From Neoarius graeffei (taxonomy: Eukaryota; Chordata; Actinopteri; Siluriformes; Ariidae), in the NCBI RefSeq assembly GCF_027579695.1, contig NC_083578.1, positions 5,994,460 through 6,058,459 on the forward strand: 64,000 nt of DNA. The letters are read 5' to 3'. Made by a program: the position numbers and the translations under genes. Of this stretch, positions 55,838-64,000 are shown piece by piece. Within the stretch, counting starts at the first letter, position 1; the number at the start of each line of letters is the position of its first letter. The notes under the pieces are model-generated. The model did no database searches and was not told the origin of the DNA. It was given only the letters and a program-made list of their open reading frames with translations.

Positions 55838-56941
55838 TACTTATTGATGCAAAATTGAATTGTGTGTGTTTGTGATTTTTAAAGCTGAAATAGGTCATTT
55901 CAGTTTGTCTATTTACCTTTTGTGCCACAGCTTATACTGCTGTGTTGTGGATCATAATGTTGATTTCAGTTTGTTGTCTTTGCGGATACCATCATGTTAT
56001 CATGGAGACTGTGATAAGATTGGAGCTTTTACATGTTATTTTATGTTTACTTTTAATGCCAATATTTAATGTTTTCTTTGAATAAACTGGTATTAAGTTA
56101 CGGATATAATTGTGTTTGTGGTTTTTTTTCCCCCTGCAAACATATTAGGGACATTCCACCAAGTGGGTGCTATTTGCTTGTTGTACCACTCCCAAATTAA
56201 ACTTAATTTGTTATATCTTTTCAACACTGATTATAATAACACACATATTTAACTATTCAAAATGTGTATTGGTCAACCTCAGGCTACGTTATTTTATTTT
56301 TTTACAAGGTTTGGAAGTCAACGATGGCTGCATTTTTTTCAGTCTTGTTACCAAAACAGGACTGAGTTTTTAGCCTAGGATTAGCTAATACATGGAATTA
56401 AGCCACATGGCATCATTGCTAATAGCATGACCACACTGCACATTCTAGTGATTTACCAAAAATCTGTATTTTTAAAATAAACAAATATCATCTAAGAAAT
56501 AATTTAAGTAACAGGACAGTATGGTGACATTGACCTTATCAGTCAAAGTTAAAAAAAAATCATCAAATATACAGAAAAGTAAATGAGAGAACTAACTTTT
56601 GGTCTTCCCATGGCCTTCAGAAGACACAACTGATGTAACTTCCTGTTGAGCATGTGATTTATGGAATGTTCCAAATTTATCAGATGGGGTAATATGTTTG
56701 GGTAACAGGACTGAGTGAAAACCCAGGGACATGACTAAAATGTGTATTTTAACTAAGATATTGTGGATTTCTTTTGAAAAAAATATATTTAAGCCATGGA
56801 TAGGATATGGAGTCACACAACAGTGCAAAAGAAATACTGTTTCTGAAGAATTTTAATCATAATATTTCATAGTTAAGTATAGAGTGCGGGGACAGGTAAC
56901 ACATGCTATTTTTCATTGTTTTAGGTAATTTTTATTAAAAA
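55838..56941. other. Spacer, no gene recognised
   Basis: AT-rich. The minus-strand frame 56592-56828 has no recognisable domain. Phrases such as GGGACATTCCACCAAGTGGG hint at a repeat, but I could not define ends. Confidence 0.5.
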
Positions 56942-57473
56942 TAGGCTTTACTTATCCAAATGCTCCTGTTGGTTCAAAAGTTTAAAGTGCATAGAACCTC
57001 ACAGCACAACATGAAGTTACCTTAAAATATAAATGCCTCAGCTTTCATGTAAGAAAAAAAAAAAACTATTAATACTAGTACTGTGTGCAGGCAGTCTCTC
57101 CTGAAGACTAAATTAAACAATAATTATAAACTAATAAAATAAATGGCTCAGGCTTCATAGAAGAAAAAAAAACAATTTGAACAGAATCTCACAGTATGAT
57201 GCTGAAGCTGCCTAAACAATGGAAAATAAAATACCATTTTGGCAAAAATGTTGGCATCCATTAATTTCTTGTATTAAGTAAAAAATAATGCAAAGTGCAC
57301 ACAGTCCTTCACTGTAAACATAACACACTTTCAGTAACAGAATTTAAGCCTACATAAACGCTGACTCACTCATGCAGTGTTGCCAGATACTGCTGACTTT
57401 TAAAACCCACCAAAATGCACTTAAAACCGCCCAATCTGGCAACACTGCGCACTTGCTGCTTCTCTTGAACATA

Positions 57474-59082
57474 CAGTGGTGCTTGAAAGTTTGTGAACCC
57501 TTTAGAATTTTCTATATTTCTGCATAAATATGACCTAAAACATCGTCAGATTTTCACACAATCCTAAAAGTAGATAAAGAGAACCCAGTTAAACAAATGA
57601 GACAAAAATATTATACTTGGTCATTTATTTATTGAGGAAAATGATCCAATATTACATATCTGTGAGTGGCAAAAGTATGTGAACCTCTAGGATTAGCAGT
57701 TAATTTGAAGGTGAAATTAGACTCAGGTGTTTTCAATCAATGGGATGACAATCAGGTGTGAGTGGGCACCCTGTTTTATTTAAAGAACAGGGATCTATCA
57801 AAGTCTGATCTTCACAACACATGTTTGTGGAAGTGTATCATGGCATGAACAAAGGAGATTTCTGAGGACCTCAGAAAAAGCGCTGTTGATGCTCATCAGG
57901 CTGGAAAAGGTTACAAAACCGTCTCTAAAGAGTTTGGACTCCAGCAATCCACAGTCAGACAGATTGTGTACAAATGGAGGAAATTCAATACCATTGTTAC
58001 CCTCCCCAGGAGTGGTCGACCAACAAAGATCACTCCAAGAGCAAGGCGTGTAATAGTCAGCGAAGCCACAAAGGACCCCAGGGTAACTTCTAAGCAACTG
58101 AAGGCCTCTCTCACATTGGCTAATGTTAATGTTCATGAGTCCACCATCAGGAGAACACTGAACAACAATGGTGTGCGTGGCAGGGCTGCAAGGAGAAAGC
58201 CACTGCTCTCCAAAAAGAACATTGCTGCTTGTCTGCAGTTTGCTAAAGATCATGTGGACAAGCCAGAAGGCTATTGGAAAAATGGTTTGTGGACGGATGA
58301 GACCAAAATAGAACTTTTTGGTTTAAATGAGAAGCGTTATGTTTGGAGAAAGGAAAACATTGCATTCCAGCATAAGAACCTTATCCCATCTGTGAAACAT
58401 GGTGGCGGTAGTATCATGGTTTGGGCCTGTTTTGCTGCATCTGGGCCAGGACGGCTTGCCATCATTGATGGAACAATGAATTCTGAATGATACCAGCAAA
58501 TTCTAAATGAAAATGTCAGGACATCTGTCCATGAACTGAATCTCAAGAGAAGGTGGGTGATGCAGCAAGACAATGACCCTAAGCACACAAGTCGTTCTAC
58601 CAAAGAATGGTTAAAGAAGAATAAAGTTAATGTTTTGGAATGGCCAAGTCAAAGTCCTGACCTTAATCCAATCAAAATGTTGTGGAAGGACCTGAAGCGA
58701 GCAGTTCATGTGAGGAAACCCACCAACATCCCAGAGTTGAAGCTGTTCTGTACGGAGGAATGGGCTACATTTCCTCCAAGCCGGTGTGCAGGACTGATCA
58801 ACAGTTACTGGAAACATTTAGTTGCAGTTATTGCTGCACAAGGGGGTCACACCAGATACTGAAAGCAAAGGTTCACATACTTTTGCCACTCACAGATATG
58901 TAATATTGGATCATTTTCCTCAACAAATAAATGACCAAGTAGAATATTTTTGTCTCATGTGTTTAACTGGGTTCTCTTCATCTACTTTTAGGACTTGTGT
59001 GAAAATCTGATGATGTTTTAGGTCATATTTATGCAGAAATACAGAAAATTCTAAAGGGTTCACAAACTTTCAAGCACCACTG
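57474..59082 (+). mobile_element. Tc1-like element (CAGTGGTGCTTG family), full length
   Basis: This 1609-bp element has ends CAGTGGTGCTTGAAAGTTTG and the inverse, with TA on each side (57472-57473 and 59083-59084). It lies inside the CGCAA-repeat transposon. Confidence 0.95.
57840..58862 (+). pseudogene. Tc1-like transposase with two stops and a lost catalytic Glu
   Basis: The start ATGGCATGAACAAAGGAG has TGA as codon 3 (CGA would fit). The frame then gives EISEDLRKSAVDAHQAGKG, an HTH (KEFGLQQSTVRQIVYKW), a GRP-type hinge (LPRSGRPTKIT), and catalytic Asp in WTDETKIEL and QQDNDPKHTS. A second TGA lies at 58488-58490. At the third catalytic site the sequence is SPDLNPIKMLW, with Lys where DDE transposases have Glu. 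Length matches the family (340 codons plus stop). It is inactive on three counts. Confidence 0.9.
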
Positions 59083-59289
59083 TATACACGGAAGTAAGGC
59101 GGAAGGTAGTTTGTCGATGTCATCTCAAGACGACACCAACAATTGGTCAAATTTGCGGGAAAGTTGCTGTGATTGGATATAATTGCAACACCGCCCTGAA
59201 TTCGCGGTGATCGGTTGAATTTGCGTTGAAGTTGCAAATCGCAACATCGCGAAATCCTGGAGGGTCTGAATAAGTTTTGTGTCATAGCT

Positions 59290-59625
59290 CTACATGGTGA
59301 GCCATAACACTGGGAGTACACAAGTAGATCATGTGTAACACTGGTAGGAGTCAGTTAAAAATCAACACTCTTTGGAGTAATTTCTTAATCAACATGTAGT
59401 GTTAAGTAGGTTTAACACTGGAAAAGTTTTTTTCTTAACACTTAATTCTTCAGTGTTGAATGTGAATAACACTATGGGTGTTACTTCTCACATAGTGTAA
59501 AACTTGATTGATACTTCTTAGTGTAGTGTAAAATATTAACTCTTACCAGAGTAAAATTGACTCTGGAAATTTAACTCTATGTTCAGTGTAGATTTTACAC
59601 TTTCTGTAGATATCAGTGTTTTCCT
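59290..59625. repeat. Region rich in AACACT/AGTGT words
   Basis: TTAACACT, AGTGTTA, AGTGTAAAA and similar words recur more than ten times in both orientations. This is the look of subterminal repeats of a non-autonomous DNA transposon, but the ends were not defined. Confidence 0.45.
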
Positions 59626-60014
59626 CAGAAAAAAAAAAAAACTAAAGCCCAAATTCTGGCATGATAAAACACAGACAATTGAGCGCCAAAGGCACGAAGC
59701 GAAACTAGGGGGGTCCGGGGGCATGTCCCCCCTGGAAAATTTTTTGAAAATAGGTGCTCTCAGGTGCATTTTCAGGGTCTCTGAGAGGTTTTAGATCCAT
59801 GATTATAGGACAGATTTTACCTGTTTTATTTATTTACTTGTATTTTAGTGTTTCAGTGATTTCTGACCTAAATAGTATTAATGTTTACACATTTGAAATT
59901 TCACCTTAAAGTTCAACATGTAAGTTAAACTGTTTTGTTATAGATTACTGAGGTATATGATAGATTGAAAATCTATGGGGATCCCTTAATTATCTATGAT
60001 CAAGTAGTGTTGTA
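59626..60014. other. Spacer, no gene
   Basis: AT-rich, with a short GGGGGTCCGGGGGCATG patch near 59709. Confidence 0.5.
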
Positions 60015-60032
60015 ACAAAAATCGTTGACAAT

Positions 60033-61445
60033 ATGGCGGCCGTGAGGCTTGCCACAGTACAAGCAGTGTTCCTGTCAGTCTGTCTTATGTCCGCGTTATT
60101 TGTTTGTAAAGTGTCGTGTGTCATCCGTTATACCCGGGCTGAACTACTACACCTCACTTCTTCCTGTTATTCTGACTTGGACCCACTGTCATTCCAACTA
60201 GAGGAGAAACTTCGGGATTTGAACATCGCAAGGCGCGCAACACCACAGCTGCCGCCCAAACAAGGGCGCCGCTCAGGCACCTGTGCCAGGTTCAAGAGAC
60301 GCCCGTACCGACCACCGCTCCCGGCCCTCCTGCTATCCAATGTCAGATCTTTCCGTCATAAAATGGATGAACTGCAACTCATGATACAAACCAACAAGGA
60401 CTACAGCGACTGCTCCGCCATCTGCCTGACAGAGACCTGGCTCGATCACACAGTTCCTGATCAAGCGGTAACACCTCCAGGTTTCACGTTATACCATGCT
60501 GACAGATCACCTGAACTATCGCACAAGTCAAAAGGTGGTGGTGTCTGCATAATGATCAATGAACGCTGGTGCACTAACTCTACAGAACTCTCACATGCAT
60601 GTTCCCCTCACCTGGAATACCTAACTGTGAAATGCAGACCATCATTCCTCCCACAGGAATTTGCATCAGTTGTTATCATCTGTGTTTACATCTCACCTGA
60701 GGCTAACGCTATCACCATCACAGCCGAGTTAGCCAACTACATCTCCTCAGTGGAAAGTAAACATCTGGATGCAGCAGTCATTGTCCTAGGGGACTTTAAC
60801 CAGACTAACCTCTCATCTGAGCTCCCGGGTTACCATCAGCAGGTTACTTGCCCAAGCAGAGGAAGCAATACACTGGACCACTGCTATACCACCATTAAAG
60901 AGGCTTACCGTGCTTTTCCGAGAGCTCCGCTGGGAAAGTCCGACCATGCAATGCTGCTGCTAATTCCCCAGTACAGACAGAAAGTTAAGTTCTCTAAAAC
61001 ACTGACCAGGCCAACTAGGTGCTGGTCCTCAGAGGCAATTGAAAAACTTTGGGGCTGTTTTGCGTGCACAGACTGGGAAGTTTCCCATGCTGCAGGCGAC
61101 CTCCACAACGTCACCGACGTGGTGACGTCATACATCGCGTACTGCGTGGACTTATGCATACCGTTCAAAAAAATGAAACACTATAATAATAACAAACCAT
61201 GGTTCAGCAAGGACATAAAAGAACTAAGGAGAGAGAAGAACTCTGCATATCTGTCAGGAAATAATGAACAATATAAGAGTGCTAAATACAAACTCAGAGC
61301 AGCAATCAGGAGGGCAAAATCCAACTATGCCTCCAAACTAGAAAAACAAATCACCACCACTGACATACGCTCCATCTGGAAAAAACTACAAAATATGACA
61401 AACTACAAAAAGGAACCCTCCACCATACAACCAGCTTTCAGATAA
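60033..61445 (+). pseudogene. LINE 2 ORF, endonuclease part
   Basis: Opening with MAAVRLATVQAVFLSVCLMS, it contains endonuclease motifs LLSNVRSF, ICLTETWLD, VLGDFNQTN and KSDHAMLL. A linker follows with NNNKPWFSKDIKELRREKN. TAA at 61443 follows a one-base shift: in another phase the next bases read SDNLNHFYRRFEQ. No zinc finger or 2A-like motif was seen, unlike LINE 1. Confidence 0.85.
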
Positions 61446-62913
61446 CCTCAACCACTTCTACAGAAGATTTGAGCAGGCCCCAACTTCACCACCATCTCCC
61501 CTGATCCTCTTCCTCCCCCTCCATTTACTATTCAGGAGGAGGAGGTGAGGAGCACTTTCAGGGGACTGAAGAGAAATAAAGCTGCTGGCCCCGACAACAT
61601 TAGCCATGCTGTCCTCCACCAATGTGCTGGAGAACTGGCTGGGGTCTTCACCAACATCTTTAACACCTCACTCTGCCAAATCTCAGTACCAAAGTGTTTC
61701 AAAGAATCCATCATCATCCCAGTTCCTAAAACCAACATCATCTCTTGCCTCAATGACTACAGACCCATTGCCTTGACATCCACAGTGATGAAGTCATTCG
61801 AGCGCATCATTCTCAAACATCTAAAAACTGTCACTTCACCCCTCATGGACCCATATCAATTTGCTTATACAGCTAACCAATTAGTCGAGGACACCGTAAA
61901 CCTGGCAATTTACCATATACTGAACCATCTGGAGTCTGCCAACACATGCGCACGTATATTATTCATGGATTTTAGCTCTGCCTTTAATACCATAAAACCA
62001 GCCATACTGCTTGACACATTACTGGATATGAAAATCAACCCATGCATCTGCTACTGGATCCACAGCTTCCTTCACAACAGGCAACAGAGGGTGAAAATCA
62101 GCAACAACATATCTTCCCCTCTGTCCCTCAGTACAGGCGCTCCACAAGGTTGCGTTCTTTCTCCATGGCTTTTCTCCCTCTATACTAACCAGCTCAAAGC
62201 ACACCATAGATCTGTCAACATGTACAAATATGCAGACGACACAACTATCATAGGACTCATTACCAACAACCAAGAATCGGAATACCGTGCACAGATCAAT
62301 CAAGCAGTGACCTGGTGCACAGACCATAGCCTACTACTTAACACATCGAAAACAAAAGAGCTCATTGTCGATTTTAGATGCCAGCCATCTCCCAAAACTC
62401 CTGTGTACATTCAAGGTGAACCCATCTCCATCACTGACTCATTCAAACTCCTCAGCCCTTATATCAGCAATGATCTCAAATGGAAAATAAATGCAGACCA
62501 TATCTATAAAAAAGCTCAGCAAAGACTCTTCTATCTCCGACAGCTTAAGAAATTCAGAGTGAAACCTCATCTCCTGGTCCGTTTCTACACAGCCATTGTT
62601 GAAAAGCATTCTCTCCTCATCTATCACAGTCTGGTTCAGTAGTCTTGACACACTCTCCCGGAAGAAACTGCAGCGCATAATCAACAGAGCCTCAAAAATC
62701 ATTGGCTCTCCCCTTCCATCCTTGGAATCACTACATCACAAAAGAACAGTATGCAGAGCCCACAAAATTGTCTCAGACCCCACTCACCCTGCACACTATG
62801 CATTTCAGCTTCTGCCCTCTGGAAGGCACTACAGGTCAATTGCCACCAAAACAACAGGCTTTAAAAATAGTTTTATCCCTACTGCCATACAACTTTTGAA
62901 CTCTTGCAGATAA
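61446..62913 (+). pseudogene. LINE 2 ORF, reverse transcriptase part, frameshifted
   Basis: A second shift near 61475-61490 returns to the first frame. RT motifs follow: NKAAGPDNI, NDYRPIALTSTVMKSFERI, FMDFSSAFNTI, STGAPQGCVLSPWLFSLYTN and YADDTTIIG. A further shift near 62600 moves to another frame, which reads ILSSSITVWF and continues through KKLQRIINRASKIIG to NSCR and a stop at 62913. At least three frameshifts make it inactive. Confidence 0.85.
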
Positions 62914-63085
62914 ACATTGATCATGGACTGAAAATTGTTTGATGTTGGAATTGTCTGTGTCTATTTGTATGTATGATATCCATGTTGTCTTAGGTTGTGT
63001 CCCTAGTCCTTATGTTATATGTTGGAACCTGTACCATGCCGTACTGAAAACAAATTCCACCTGCTTGCAGTGTGGTCATTAAAGA

Positions 63086-63086
<1 letters not shown>

Positions 63087-63164
<78 letters not shown>
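63087..63164 (+). repeat. (TATC)n tail of LINE 2
   Basis: An uninterrupted TATC run directly after AAAGAAT, consistent with a LINE 3' tail expanded as a microsatellite. Confidence 0.95.
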
Positions 63165-63165
<1 letters not shown>

Positions 63166-63654
63166 AAATGTGCATGAAAATATGAACAGTGGTTTGCCCC
63201 ATCTTATGCAATCCAATGAAGAGAATCGATCATCATGACCTCCTGTTGATCACAAAGGGATCTGAACCTAAGACCTGCCACCTTAAAATAAGTTGCTGTA
63301 TTACTGTAACTGTAATGATTTAGAATGTTTCTGATGCAATTACCGTAATATATGTATAACTAAGATACACTGAAAAGAAAAGTAAGGCAACTGCATATTA
63401 TAAAGTTTAAATTTTGGCACTTTATTAAATGGACTAGATTAAGATTAAAACATATTTAAAGGGAAAGAAAACTTAATTCATACATTTAAGTTTGCAGAAA
63501 GATTATGTACTTATAAACACATTCATGAAGAGATTGTGTTTATAAGTGTCAAATGTAGCATAATTTTGAATAATAATAATGATCAGCATATTTGGCAGTG
63601 TGATATCACTGTGAGCCTTTAACAAAAGAATAATCCGGAGCCGCCTTTTGTTAA
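63165..63654. other. Spacer, no gene recognised
   Basis: AT-rich, with no coding or repeat signature I could define. Confidence 0.5.
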
Positions 63655-63970
63655 TGCTAAGGTCACAACCGGACGTATGATTTTTTGGCCGTGCAATTTT
63701 TGGCGTTTCCCAAATCGCTGCGTTTTTTTTTTCATGGAGAAAGACGGGCGTTGGCCGTAGGTTTGTCTTGCAACTTGAAAAAAAAAACGTAAGCACCCGT
63801 AGAGTTTGTTTGACATGACAAAGGACCCTGTGGCTGGTCTGCGGCTTGAAAATCAGCACGTCACACGCGCGCTCTCGTGCGTTTCACGCGCGCCCTACGT
63901 GCGTTTCTTGCGTTTTTTGCACGTAGACCGGCCGTAGGAGCACGTACGGCTGGTTGTGACCGAGGCTTAA
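63655..63970. mobile_element. MITE with GGTCACAACC inverted ends
   Basis: GGTCACAACCGGACGTA (63661) is mirrored by GTACGGCTGGTTGTGACC (ending 63961). The interior is rich in GCGTTT, CGTAGG and CACGCG. The target duplication is not clear. Confidence 0.6.
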
Positions 63971-64000
63971 ATGGATCCCAGGGACATCACACTGCCAAAA

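Larger units (their letters stand above)
56942..59266 (-). mobile_element. CGCAA-repeat transposon, copy 2, split by a Tc1
   Basis: The sequence on both sides of the Tc1 (56942-57471 and 59085-59266) is the reverse complement of 37366-38110, ending CGCGAAATCCTGGAGG. It keeps the embedded hAT-like MITE (57375-57449). The distal third present in copy 1 is missing. Confidence 0.7.
60015..63164 (+). mobile_element. Second LINE (APE/RT, L2-like), tail (TATC)n
   Basis: The single ORF layout is hydrophobic leader, AP endonuclease and RT, followed by a short 3' UTR and a TATC tail (63087-63164). ATATGGCGGCC overlaps the start codon. The frame is broken several times. The clade call is by motifs only. 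Confidence 0.85.

Noticed and set aside
56592..56828. Minus-strand ORF of 78 codons
   Set aside because: AT-rich spacer with no domain or supporting context.
63503..63859. Minus-strand ORFs near the window end
   Set aside because: They overlap a MITE with GGTCACAACC ends and have no recognisable protein features.
1..64000. CRISPR arrays, bacterial operons, prophage
   Set aside because: The repeats present are microsatellites, minisatellites and transposons in an intron-bearing vertebrate locus; none has CRISPR spacing or phage gene order.

Overview
This window is nuclear DNA from a ray-finned fish. It has intron-containing MHC class II genes of teleost type, many fish-type Tc1-like transposons, V-SINE/DANA-Mermaid-like SINEs, and dense microsatellites. 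The beta2 exon of the class II beta gene is not split by an extra intron. Percomorph fishes often have that intron, so a non-percomorph (for example ostariophysan) fish is suggested; the species cannot be named from this sequence alone. No bacterial features, CRISPR arrays or independent rRNA/tRNA genes were seen.

Only three host genes are convincing, all on the + strand: an MHC class II alpha gene (2077-4547), a class II beta gene (20677-22490) and a second class II alpha gene (32139-34634). All three keep complete reading frames, GT-AG introns with phase-1 boundaries, paired cysteines and the glycine motifs that pair alpha and beta transmembrane helices. Their products would form alpha/beta heterodimers that present peptides to CD4 T cells. 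The two alpha genes lie in a direct duplication of about 5.2 kb (1-5200 and 30065-35250). Flanks and introns are almost identical, but the peptide-binding alpha1 exon differs at 24 of 82 residues.

Nearly everything else is mobile DNA, much of it nested. At 6.8-15.4 kb a Tc1-like relic holds a second Tc1-like element. That element holds a TA-target transposon carrying a host-like exon, and inside it sit a Harbinger-like MITE and a hAT-like insert. A truncated Ty3/Gypsy element and a 29-bp minisatellite follow. At 16-20 kb are another Tc1 relic, a Harbinger-like MITE, a large foldback element and a BED-finger relic. At 23.7-29.5 kb are SINEs and Tc1 relics. At 35.3-40 kb are Tc1 fragments, inverted hAT relics and a SINE inverted pair. 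At 40.1-45 kb is a PHD-finger LINE with a 2A-like motif. At 45-51 kb is a GAGTC-rich transposon and a SINE > hAT > Tc1 nest. At 51-56 kb are hairpins, a degenerate 180-bp repeat, tandem SINEs and a third Tc1 copy. At 57-63 kb are a defective Tc1 and a second LINE. Every transposase or polymerase frame examined carries stops, frameshifts, truncation or a lost catalytic residue, so none looks autonomously active as read.
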